Assembly: GCA_020975725.1 (NCBI GenBank)
Contig: QXJR01000020.1
Coordinates: forward strand, 124,001 to 188,000
Length of the DNA: 64,000 nucleotides
Origin: Picocystis sp. L7
Taxonomy: Eukaryota; Chlorophyta; Picocystophyceae; Picocystales; Picocystaceae
Direction of reading: 5' to 3'
The notes under the pieces were generated by a model. The model was not told the DNA's origin, did not search any database, and worked only from the letters and a program-made list of their open reading frames with translations. Within the stretch, counting starts at the first letter, position 1; each line of letters begins with the position of its first letter. The position numbers and the translations under genes are program-made. Below, one piece after another: positions 55,126 through 64,000 of the stretch.

Positions 55126-55896
55126 TTATTCGCTCTCGCTGAAGTCTATTCGTCGGTAGACATGGCGGTGATTGGTTCCACCATTGCGCTTGACCTTTTG
55201 CCCCTCTTCTGTCCCCGTTTCAAGCAATCGGGCTGCCGGATCTCTGTCCAGTTCTTCATCCGTCAACCTTTCAAATAGTGGATGCGCCTCAAGGTGTTCG
55301 TGCATCCAGGCACCAAGCTCTTCCACATCAGTGATGGTGTAGATGATCCCCCCTACCTTCAGCAAGTAGGCATACTCGTCCAGCAGCTTGACCGTGATGA
55401 CCCTGCGCCTATGATTGGAAACCTTGAAGTGGGGATCGGGGAAGAGGAAGAACATTTTCTTCAGCTGCCCCTTCCGGAAAAGATTCGGCAAGCACTTCAT
55501 GGCATTGACACGGATAGCAAATGCATTTGCGCATATTTTGCCGTTGGATTGCCTGCGCTCTGTCCGCACTCTTTCTTGCACAAACTCACAAACCTTCGCA
55601 CGTATTTCGAGACCAAGCACTAAGTTGTCTGGGTACAATTTGCCGAGGCCAATGACCAATCCACCGAATCCACAGCCCACGTCTACCATGTCCACTCGAG
55701 CTCCTTCCTTTGGATTCAGAAACATCTGTGGGAGTCGCTGGTCGAAATCATCCGGCGTGATCGTGGCGTCGAGGTTTCCTGCATTCAGAGGATTGCTGTG
55801 TGCTCTCGCACGGTAGAACTTCTTCTTCGGCGCCGCTTTGCCACGCGATTCTTCCCTGGCACGCGCCGCCTCGCCGGTCCTTCCACCGTCGGACAT
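55126..55896 (-). CDS. trmB: tRNA (guanine-N7)-methyltransferase
   Basis: It methylates N7 of G46 in the variable loop of tRNAs; it is the catalytic subunit of TRM8/METTL1, which works with TRM82/WDR4 in eukaryotes. The protein has 256 residues. The basic N-terminus is followed by the family stretch RARAHSNPLNAGN. The SAM-binding motif DVGCGFGGL is at 72-80. GLEIRAKVCEFVQERV follows. The catalytic and tRNA-binding block FPDPHFK is at 152-158, with NHRRRVIT after it. The C-terminus has the TRM8-like end (GTEEGQKVKRNGGTNHRHVYRR). The motif RAHSNP is characteristic of the eukaryotic branch. The start is the first ATG, at 55896. Confidence 0.96.
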   Translation of the reverse strand: MSDGGRTGEAARAREESRGKAAPKKKFYRARAHSNPLNAGNLDATITPDDFDQRLPQMFLNPKEGARVDMVDVGCGFGGLVIGLGKLYPDNLVLGLEIRAKVCEFVQERVRTERRQSNGKICANAFAIRVNAMKCLPNLFRKGQLKKMFFLFPDPHFKVSNHRRRVITVKLLDEYAYLLKVGGIIYTITDVEELGAWMHEHLEAHPLFERLTDEELDRDPAARLLETGTEEGQKVKRNGGTNHRHVYRRIDFSESE

Positions 55897-57540
55897 GGTG
55901 GTTTATCCTTGTTTTCTCTCCAACGACCCGGTTCATGGGCTGCGAGAACCCTTTTGTTTTCCTTTGCTTCCTTTCAAGCCACCTCGAAGTGTACCCATCT
56001 TTCCCGAAAAGGACGGTCGATGAAAAAAGGTTGCAGTCAATCCCAGGTCCATCTGGGCGTGGACATTGTGCATCTCCACAACACAAAGAATGCAAGCATG
56101 CACTAAAAGGTTCCTCCGGTTTATGCTACCACGTAAGAATGGGCAACGAAAGACGAAGGAGAAGACAATGTTTGCGGGGAAGGAGTGGACGGTTGTCCTC
56201 CCTTTGCGCAGGGTGAAACGGACCGGGCTCGGGTCGAAATTCACGTGATATGTACTTGTAAACGCATGTACAAGAGAAGGTCGGAGATGTGCACGATTCG
56301 TGTCTGGACGGATATTTACGGACGCATAGCCGATCAACGATTACAACTCCTAAACGCATATTCGTCGTCCATACACTCCCTCCTTGGTCCACAAATTTTG
56401 GCTCACCACTATCGACAATGGAAAGAGAATGGAGCTATCCAATGAGGCAACTTGAAGGGTCCTAATCTCAAGTAAGCAGAAGATATATTAACGTTTCTCC
56501 ACGAAGCACAGGAATGGTGGTGGGATCTTTAGCATCACAAGTAGGCCTTCAAACTTCGGGAGAATTTCATGCTAGGTGTAGGAGTGCGATTCCTTGTGTA
56601 AGCTAGACCATTAATAGATGAAATGTATGCACGTACATTGTTGAATACTATTTTGTTTGCCTTTCGTGGCGCGAAACTTTTGTTTGTAGAGAATCGAGGA
56701 GAGATTGAACCCTTACTGCCGTGCAACTGTTCCGTATTTGCAAATCGATGAAGAGACAAACGAGAGTTCATTCGACACGATTTCCACTTTCGATGGTCCT
56801 CTAACTTTTTCCCGTTTAACGTTGGATGGATGTCAAAGTTGCAAGTTCGACTTGACATGGACATTATGAAGCTTTAGAAACAATTCTCTTCAAATGCGTG
56901 ATCACGGGGCTCGATTGCGTTCAGCTTGGTTGTTAGGGAGTTTACACGGGTTCAACACGTTTGCATGTGGATTCCAAAGTCGGCACAAAACTATGCACAA
57001 ACCAACACTCTGACTTGAGAGACTAGCATGAAGGATTAGAGAATGCTTCCCGAGTGGACCCAAGCAATTTTTTTACGCATCGTGTTGCTCGGTGGAGAGA
57101 AATGGTTCTGTTTCCGATTCGATTTTCGATGCGTGTTTTGCACCACCCCTTCAAGAATCGAGCCGGTGCCTGTGGACACGTGGACGCCTTGGCTCCCATT
57201 CCATCGTAACGCCACCCGGTGTATGGGACCTTTCCCGCCTTTACCAGAAAAGACCGGAGGAGCCGTTACCCCGGTCTACGAACCGAAAAGGGGGGGATTG
57301 GGAATCGTCAGGTATTGAGAGAAGAAGGGGGTATTGAGGGTGGGTCGACCCCAAGACGGAACCCCGATCTGTCCTTGCAATGCGTTCAAATTTGGCGTGG
57401 ACCGAAAGGACGCGTCCAAGCGGAGGAAGGTCGGAGAACGAAGCGCACATGCGGCTCAGAGACTGAGCCACGTGGCAATTGCAGAGCATCGAAAAAGAAT
57501 CGGTGAGATACCGACGTCTTGTTGGAGAAGAAAGCGTGTG
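55897..57540. other. intergenic, no gene seen
   Basis: This is 1.64 kb between the divergent trmB and methyltransferase-like genes. Short frames only. The region 57100-57500 is open upstream of the next gene, but its residues are not conserved-looking. Confidence 0.45.
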
Positions 57541-59055
57541 ATGGAGAAGGCGCGGTGCAGGGCCGCGAGCCTCTCTATGGCCGCCATACTGCTGTCCGCC
57601 GCGCTGCTATTCAAAGTCGCCTCATCCGCCGACATCGTCTCCGTTCCCTACTGCAAAAGCTTGGAGACCCTGTTTCCGTGGGGTAGAACAGCACTCGAGG
57701 TGGGCTGCGATGAGCTGCTTTCCAACTGCACGCGTTTAGGATGGTCAGTCGCATACAGCTGCTCGGATGAAACCAACCTCCGAAAGATCTCTGGGGACAA
57801 TACGATGGGAAGCTCCGGTATTGTTTTCGATTGGAAAAAATTCTTCTTGATGGCTGCGTTGGATGGCAAACTACCCCAGGCCTTTCCTGTCCCGAGGTTT
57901 GGAATCGACCTGCTTTACGTAAGCAGGGAACATACCCGTGTTCTGGCCGACAACGTATCCGATGAAGTTCGTAGAAAACTTGCCATTGAATTTGACCGTA
58001 TGGTGAGGCCAGAAGGAATGATTATGAGCTGTGGACCACACAGCTTCATCATGATCACCATGTTCACTGGGTACCCGTGGTCAGTGTTGCGGTCGTTTGG
58101 GCAGCTCACGGGGTGTGTTGTGTTAAAGAAAGATTCTCACAACCAGCGCCACCCAATGGTCTGTAAAGGTACAGAGTTGTCCTGCGTAGAATCAGGGAGC
58201 AAGTGTCTCACCCCCATCCCAGAAGATTATGTGCCGAGAGAAGTGGAGTATGCAAACTACAAAGACGGGATTTCTCGTGACAAGCATATGATCATGAAGT
58301 TTCAGGTCGACAACGTCCAAGCGTTGAACCCAACGCTGTACAAGCGGCTGTATAAAAAAAGCAACGCCCGGAACTACCTTGGGCGACCTTCCCATACAAG
58401 TAGCTGGTCCGCAAAGATGCGTCAATTCGGACCCATGGAAAGGTCATTGGTGAACTCGGGTCAGGTGAGAAGCATTTTGGATGCAGGTGCTGGATCGTGC
58501 TCACTGGAAGCGTACATGAGACTCCACTTTGAAGGGCTTTTCAAACGAAGGAGCAAGGAAAGGGTTACGTTTGTAGCCTTCGACCCGGGATACGATTGTG
58601 CCTATTTGGATGTGTGTGGAGCCAGAGGGAGCATGATATATACGTTTGGCTGGTTCGAAATGCAACCGATACTGAGCGAATCCTTCGACATGGTCTTCCA
58701 AGCCCTTGGCATCCATCATTCTGATCTGAGCAAGCAATACGCGGGGTTCAACCTGACCAAAGGCTTAAAGCAGCAGCTGGTCGATGAAAACACCAAGGCA
58801 TTGAAGAAAGCATACAATGAGTTTGATCGTGTTCTGCGACCGGGAGGCTACCTTTCCATTCATGATGGTGAGTGCATAGGATACGATCCAAACAAATACG
58901 TTAGAGAACTGCAGAGAAGTAGTTGGTACAATATTTTGCAAGAGTGGGCCCAAGAGATGCAATACAAAGTTTTGAACACAAGACAATCAGCGAGAGCACA
59001 GCCGAACTGCGTCCATGTAGATGTGATCCTGCAGAAGCCTTTGCGGCATTCATAA
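57541..59055 (+). CDS. secretory-pathway SAM-methyltransferase-like protein, two modules
   Basis: From the ATG at 57541 it has 504 residues. Residues 1-33 are a signal peptide or anchor (SMAAILLSAALLFKVASSAD). Two methyltransferase-like modules follow. The first lacks an obvious SAM motif but has FDRMVRPEGMIMSCG, the strand seen in plant methyltransferases as LDRxLRPGG. The second has ILDAGAGSCSLEAYM (motif I) and FDRVLRPGGYLSIHDGE. The order resembles the plant QUASIMODO/PF03141 group that acts on wall polysaccharides in the Golgi, though similarity is weak. Several Cys pairs and a lumenal location fit. A role in methylating sugars of an extracellular polysaccharide is inference. Earlier in-frame codons start at GTG, not ATG. 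Confidence 0.7.
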   Translation: MEKARCRAASLSMAAILLSAALLFKVASSADIVSVPYCKSLETLFPWGRTALEVGCDELLSNCTRLGWSVAYSCSDETNLRKISGDNTMGSSGIVFDWKKFFLMAALDGKLPQAFPVPRFGIDLLYVSREHTRVLADNVSDEVRRKLAIEFDRMVRPEGMIMSCGPHSFIMITMFTGYPWSVLRSFGQLTGCVVLKKDSHNQRHPMVCKGTELSCVESGSKCLTPIPEDYVPREVEYANYKDGISRDKHMIMKFQVDNVQALNPTLYKRLYKKSNARNYLGRPSHTSSWSAKMRQFGPMERSLVNSGQVRSILDAGAGSCSLEAYMRLHFEGLFKRRSKERVTFVAFDPGYDCAYLDVCGARGSMIYTFGWFEMQPILSESFDMVFQALGIHHSDLSKQYAGFNLTKGLKQQLVDENTKALKKAYNEFDRVLRPGGYLSIHDGECIGYDPNKYVRELQRSSWYNILQEWAQEMQYKVLNTRQSARAQPNCVHVDVILQKPLRHS

Positions 59056-59249
59056 GCGCCTTCCACTTTGGTTTTGCCTATTGCATTGCCCGGGCAGAGA
59101 ACATGTAAATATTGTGCGTTTTGTGGGGCAAACTTTCCACCCCTTTGCATCCTGGTGGGTGTGTTCTGTTCTCGTGTCTCCGGTTCCCCTGGGGACCTTG
59201 TTCCACCAGTCGAAGGACCGAAACGAATGAAGGTTGGTCGCAGGGGTCC

Positions 59250-60122
59250 ATGCACAAGGTGGCCCTTTGCATCGCGAGCGCAGCCTTCTTCGCCACAGCC
59301 AGGCGATTGAAATGGCGTCGATGTCGACCGTGTGGCCATCGTCGCCAAGGTGTGGTGGGGGCGGCAGGTTCACCCACGGTGGAAGTGTTGTACAACGACG
59401 GAAGGTTGGTGGCGGTGAACAAGCCGTCGGGTTTGGTGGTGCATTGTTCGGAGCTGGTTCGTGAGGACGTGACGCTGATTGGGATCCTGAAGGAAGCACT
59501 CGGCCCTTCCATTGCACCGGTGAATCGTTTGGATCGCGGTACCAGTGGGATCATGTTGCTCAGCATGGATCCAGAGATGACACAGTTGGCCAAGGCAGCT
59601 TTGGAGAAGGACGAGGCATCCAAGGTATACCTGGCCATGGTCCGCGGCCTCGTCCCAGAACAAGGCGTGGTAGACTCGCCCATGACCAGGGTCACCAAAC
59701 GAGCGAGGCGTCGGACGAAGCGCAAGTCGGTGAAGCGTCCGTTGGAGGATGCAGAGGAGGTCCCAGCCTTGACCCGCTACAAGCGCCTGGCTACCATCGA
59801 GCGTCCCGATTCTCCCTTGTACGAGACTCGGTATTCCTTGGTGGAGTTGGAGATCGAGTATGGTCGTATGCACCAGATCCGCCGGCACATGGGTCGCATC
59901 TCCCATCCGGTGATCGGGGACTCTCAGCACGGCAGGTCGGAGCACAACCGTTACGTCCGTCAAGTGTGCGGTTTGGATCGATTGGCCTTGCATGCTTGGT
60001 CCATGACCTTTTCCCATCCGGTGACGCATCAGACCCTCCATCTGCAGGCATCCCTCCCCCCTGAACTGTGCCAAGCCTGGACCCAACTCCGTCTCATGGG
60101 TTGTGAATCTCACAACGATTGA
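59250..60122 (+). CDS. RNA pseudouridine synthase, RluA family, TruC-like, organelle-targeted
   Basis: It isomerises specific uridines in tRNA or rRNA to pseudouridine. From the ATG at 59250 it has 290 residues. Residues 1-35 are Arg-rich and hydrophobic (MHKVALCIASAAFFATARRL), a mitochondrial or plastid targeting peptide. VAVNKPSGLVVH opens the family fold. NRLDRGTSGIMLL holds the catalytic Asp. YGRMHQIRRHMGRISHPVIG and the following GDSQHGRSEHNRY resemble bacterial TruC, which modifies U65 of tRNA(Ile) and tRNA(Asp). HAWSMTFSHPVT closes the core. No S4 domain is present. The gene ends 90 bp before the next ATG on the same strand. Confidence 0.93.
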   Translation: MHKVALCIASAAFFATARRLKWRRCRPCGHRRQGVVGAAGSPTVEVLYNDGRLVAVNKPSGLVVHCSELVREDVTLIGILKEALGPSIAPVNRLDRGTSGIMLLSMDPEMTQLAKAALEKDEASKVYLAMVRGLVPEQGVVDSPMTRVTKRARRRTKRKSVKRPLEDAEEVPALTRYKRLATIERPDSPLYETRYSLVELEIEYGRMHQIRRHMGRISHPVIGDSQHGRSEHNRYVRQVCGLDRLALHAWSMTFSHPVTHQTLHLQASLPPELCQAWTQLRLMGCESHND

Positions 60123-60211
60123 GGGAGGCGTCGACCCGAGGGGAGCGATGGCGAAACACGTCCATTTCGCACGTGAAGCATCGACTAAGACACGCGCACG
60201 AGGGAGCTTCC

Positions 60212-61068
60212 ATGGCGTCCGGGAGCGGGATGATGCGTGCTGCCAAGATGGCAGAGGCGCCCACGGCCCTGCAGGCCGCGTTGAGGCGAGTGAGGAGCGA
60301 GGAAGCGCTCGCCACCCTCGGATCGCTGGCCAAAAACGCCGCGATGTTTCCGAAGGTGCGTGACGCGTCTTCCTCTACGTCGAGCACGCGCATCTTTGAC
60401 GTCCTCTTCGGACGTGAAGGAGGCTGATCGAAACGGACGAGTCGCAGGAGGAGAAGTATCGCCGCGTAAGGCTGTCCAACGACAAGATACGCGAGAGGAT
60501 CGTGGACGTCGAAGGCGCCATCGAAGTCTTGGAAGAGTTGGGATGGAAGCACGAAGGAGACGCCATGGTGCTGCCTGCGAACGTCAGTGCCACCATGGTG
60601 CAGTTCAGACAAGTGGAAGAGGCACGGGAGAAGCTGGTGCGAGAACAAAGGCGCAAGGTGGGAACCCAACGTACGGGAACGTCCAAGGAACAGCAACGCT
60701 TGAGAGAACAGCTGGAAGCAGACCGCAGAGAACGCATGACGGAACTGCCAGTCACGCGACCAAGCGTCGCCAAGCCGCTCGAAGGAGGTCCGAAGGTGCG
60801 AAGCCGAATCGGAAACGTGCGGACACCTACCGAAGGAGAAACGTTTGCTGACCTGGAAACGATGGTGTATGCTGTAGATCACCACCGCAGGAGATCTGGG
60901 CCTGAACAAAAACTGCTGCAACTGAGCGCTGCCCGTGAAAGGAAAGTGCGTGGCACACTTGAACGGCAGATACGATTGTACATTCTCTATTCTTTGCTTC
61001 TTTGCACTTGGAGTGCTTGCATCCACAGTATTCCCAGGCTCTCCACGAGTCTCTGGTCATGTTTGTAA
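60212..61068 (+). CDS. PUB-domain protein (UBXN6/PUX-like), probably spliced
   Basis: The PUB domain binds the C-terminal tail of the AAA ATPase CDC48/p97, so this is a likely CDC48 cofactor. Exon 1 (60212-60355) gives ALQAALRRVRSEEALATLGS, then LAKNAAMFPK. A second frame from about 60424 gives LIETDESQEEKYRRVRLSND and EGAIEVLEELGWKHEGD, the rest of the PUB domain. A charged coiled coil follows (REKLVREQRRK), then RMTELPVTRPSVAKP. The break between the frames starts with a GTGCGT donor at 60356 and has AG acceptors ending at 60419 and 60422, giving a 64- or 67-bp intron. Neither acceptor restores the frame exactly, so a sequence error or unusual splice is possible. The C-terminal end is uncertain. 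Confidence 0.65.
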
Positions 61069-62090
61069 ACTTAGCATTCTCGAATGTCTACTCCAAACTT
61101 TCTTGCAGATACTTCTGGGTGGGAGAGCACCGTGTTTTCTGACAGGGGGGGCGTGCTTGATTGACGCATGGATCTGGAAACGAGTGAACGTGGCTATACA
61201 ATCAAGACCCTGCTTGGTCCAACAACAACCTTTATGCTTTAGCCATTTTAAAATTGGGTATATTCTTCACCTTTTGAAATATTGAGCGCATGCTTATGCA
61301 AATTCCAAGAATCAACGTTAACAAGAGTATAGGGTATGATCTGATAGCCGAAATAGATTCAGCAATACTTATGTCCAGGAGAAGTCTTCCAGTATGCCAC
61401 CTCCAACTCTCTATGTGTCCAAATTTGGGCAATGTCTTACGAATGCAATTCTTTCTCGTAATTAGCTGAGTGAAAAGGTACTACCTTATGTACATGTGGT
61501 TTTGCAAGTGCTTCTTCCGTAAGGACTAAAGGTCAACACGACTTTCCCGCTCCTCTACCTTCACATATTGGTTTTCGTGCCATCGTGTGGAAATCAACTG
61601 CGTTTGGTGTTCATTCATCACAAAGTATACCCAAAAGGATGGAGGAGTACATAGCACTATCGTTGGCAAAAGTGTGAATATCCAAATCCAATGCAAGTAC
61701 ACGATCTATATAATACTAGTGATGACATCCTTAAAAAGTGTAAATGCCAATCTCAAGCGCCTATGGCGTGGCCAAAGGAACCTTTCAAAAAATGTCCCGC
61801 TTTCAAAACAACGCACTTACCTTGCAAGCGCGTCACACTCTCAACGGGTATGGGAGAGGTGTACGTACTTTGTCCTATTCAAAGTACCAAAATTGATTAT
61901 GCGCCTCGTGTTTGGAGGCGTCTTGGCATGATTCTAGTGCTTGATTCGTAAATCATTGGCAACTCGAACCGGCATTTCAAGTAAATATGTATGACGTACA
62001 GTGACACATAAAGCCCTTGGCTCTAGAGTAACATGATCCAATGTGTGCATTTAGTGCGGTCTGGCCCTAGGTGGAACCTTGGGCATGAAT
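61069..62090. other. intergenic, no gene seen
   Basis: This is about 1 kb of AT-rich sequence with short frames only. Confidence 0.45.
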
Positions 62091-62095
62091 GTCTG

Positions 62096-62317
62096 TGTTA
62101 GGAACCAAGGTCCTCTCTTGGTTCCTCACCCATTGACCCCCTGCAATGGATGGTTATCCCTCGATGGGGAGGAGTACTTAACTCCTCCCCCACACACTTT
62201 GATATTAAGTTGATCTTCACCTTGGAAGAAGAGCCGCCTCCCAAGTGCCTCCGCGTCCTCCAAGGCAACTTCCTCCACACCGGTGGACCTCAAGAACTAG
62301 GAGGCTCACTCCTAACA
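62096..62317 (+). repeat. isolated LTR, family E
   Basis: This 222-bp unit, TGTTAGGAACC...TCCTAACA, pairs with 13806-14028. A possible 4-bp duplication, gtct, lies at 62091-62094 and 62318-62321, with one extra G on the left, so the end may be shifted by one base. The internal region is absent. Confidence 0.8.
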
Positions 62318-63522
62318 GTCTCCAAATAATACTCTTCTTTGCGTGCAAGGAAACAAACATGGACATCAGCATAATTATCGATATGTGTGGGAGACGGCCC
62401 TTCACCATCAGAAAATCGGCTTGCTACTAGCAAGTACTCTACTCACGTGAGGTAGACATGTTGTGAAAGCCAACGTAGCGGTGAAGGAGTGCAAGAGAGC
62501 ATCAAAAGTAAGGATTGAAATTGTGGTAGGGGCAAATAGAACAATATGTGGGAAATTCTATGAACCTTAGCCATACTAATACAAGTAATTTCCACGTATT
62601 AGATGCATATCCTTGCTACATGATGCTGGGTGACCACTCTTGCGAATCCAATCCTTGTTTATGGAAACACTAACAGTACATAACATTCGTCCAATCGATT
62701 CGAGATTCAGGCAACAACATCACCTCCTAACCTGAGCTTGTCGAAATTTGACGTTCAGTCACCAAGGAGATCGTTTCCTCCATGCCATCGATCCTCAAAG
62801 CTCACTTTCATCCTCTTGATCCGAAACAGCTATCAATCATCGCTTAAATCTTCTTACTAATACTTTCTACCCTAGCCCTCTAATCGCGGAAAGGAATAGT
62901 TTCTCGTTCACCCCATCACCCACGACTAAGAAGTTGTGTCCCTTTTTTTCTTTCGGAGTATCATGCCCCGAACTTCGAATCTTGATCTTGAGGGCGACCA
63001 AGGCAAGATAGCGATACCTAGGTCGCTACAATATTGAAGCTTCATATCTGTACCATCTTCTGGGATGTGACATTGGGTCGAGGAGTTGAGTCTAGCATTC
63101 TACTAGCCGTGCTCGTTCTGAAATTTTTGTGTCACATGGGAAGCCGAAGCATCGTGAGTTCGTTGCTAGCTCTACGTCATCGTTCCCACGGAATGAAGAA
63201 ATCCAACCGTTTGTGGTAAAAACCAGTACATGACCGTTCCCGTATCGTTTCGGGTGGAAGGGCTTTGAACGAGGATACAATCCATTATGAGCATAACTTC
63301 ATCGACAAATTTGTGCACTACCTGCTTCGGTTCCACCATGACGCGTCGAGGAATGCCACAATCCTCCTTGGCTCCTGTCTGTGTCGACCGATTTTCCTCG
63401 ACGATTCGTCGACCTTACGCGTTGCCCCGACCCGAGCCCGTCGAGGAACAGTATCCGTTGAACCCTGCACCCACTCGAAAGCATTCGAATTCGAAAGTCA
63501 ATCTGCGCGTCCAAAACACACA
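62318..63522. other. intergenic, 5' flank of kinesin gene
   Basis: This is 1.2 kb without a supported gene. The 240 bp before the kinesin ATG are CG-rich, while the rest is AT-richer. Confidence 0.45.
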
Positions 63523-64000
63523 ATGCGCACGCGCGCTTCGTCGCGAAAGGCACCTGAAAGCATCGAAGACGTTCCCGGATGCACGCTCACGGTACGTGTG
63601 GAAATTATCAACGCGATGAGGGAGCTTCTTCGACTCGATGACGCGGCGAAAGCTGACTCCGTTGCGTGCCTTCCAACAGGTCGCCGTGCGTTGTCGCGGT
63701 TTAAGTCCCAAGGAGAGATGCAAACCACAAACGTCGGACATCCTCGACGTAGTGGAACAAAAGGTGGTCATCGTGAGAGATCCAGACGAAGGACACAAGG
63801 ACTACTTGGACGTGAAGCAGAATCGCACGAAAGAGAAACAATTCACCTTTGACAAGGCTTTTGGAGTAGCGTGTACCAATCGGGACGTTTACGATGGAAC
63901 AGTCAAGAACCTTGTACACAATGTCGTCGAAGGTATGAATGTGACAGTTTTTGCATACGGTGCTACAGGCAGTGGTAAGACCTACACAATGGTGGGATCG
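63523..64000 (+). CDS. kinesin motor protein, kinesin-8-like, 5' part only
   Basis: This microtubule motor gene runs off the right edge. Exon 1 (63523-63591) encodes MRTRASSRKAPESIEDVPG and CTLT. Intron 63592-63679 is 88 bp, starting GTACGT and ending CCAACAG. Exon 2 from 63680 begins VAVRCRGLSPKER, the first strand of the kinesin motor. TFDKAFGVACTNRDVYDGTV follows, then the ATP-binding P-loop GATGSGKTYTM near the window end. The splice is in phase 0, and without it the motor strand would be lost, so the intron is well supported. An insert between the first strand and FDKAF of the kinesin-8 kind (VVIVRDPDEGHKDY) suggests the KIP3/KIF18 group; a longer sequence is needed to be sure. Confidence 0.88.

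Overview
This window is nuclear DNA of a photosynthetic eukaryote whose genes have few introns. Most host genes are single open frames: plant-type ketol-acid reductoisomerase, homoserine dehydrogenase, MsrB, NOP56, a TGD3/MlaF-type ABC ATPase, TrmB/METTL1 and an RluA/TruC-type pseudouridine synthase. Only three genes show signs of short introns of about 60 to 150 nt; the kinesin at the right edge is the clearest. Plastid-type enzymes with transit-peptide-like leaders, a PAPS sulfotransferase and a GT64 glycosyltransferase (sulfated-polysaccharide chemistry) and intron poverty together fit a red alga best. That assignment is inference; nothing in the window proves it.

Layout. 1-9.1 kb is a host gene block: KARI, membrane sulfotransferase (minus strand), homoserine dehydrogenase, MsrB and a secreted Cys-rich repeat protein. 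9.1-15.3 kb is a graveyard of solo LTRs. One 2.1 kb LTR copy contains two further solo LTRs, each with its own target-site duplication (TSD). 15.3-16.3 kb holds the GT64 gene. 17.4-20.3 kb is a Crypton-like tyrosine-recombinase element. 20.4-24.1 kb is a complete-looking PIF/Harbinger element with transposase, a SANT-like partner gene and an internal minisatellite. 24.1-26.6 kb is anonymous. 26.6-44.1 kb is a three-level nest: a decayed piggyBac-like transposase gene is split by Ty3-type LTR element A, which is itself split by Ty3-type LTR element B. 44.7-64 kb is a second host block: NOP56, ABC ATPase, an unknown spliced gene, an unknown minus-strand gene, an EamA transporter (with a Mutator-type MITE between these last two), TrmB, a secretory methyltransferase-like protein, a pseudouridine synthase, a PUB-domain protein and the 5' end of a kinesin-8-like gene.

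The most unusual content is in the retroelements. Element A carries a C5-cytosine DNA methyltransferase domain with recognisable motifs I, IV, VI, VIII and X, inserted in pol between RNase H and integrase. Element B has a domain at the same position that aligns with it but has lost the motif signatures. The LTR of B also encodes a separate domain resembling the methyltransferase-like module of DIRS elements. Both elements share a further C-terminal domain of unknown function. The LTR pairs are identical (A) or nearly so (B), so both insertions are recent.
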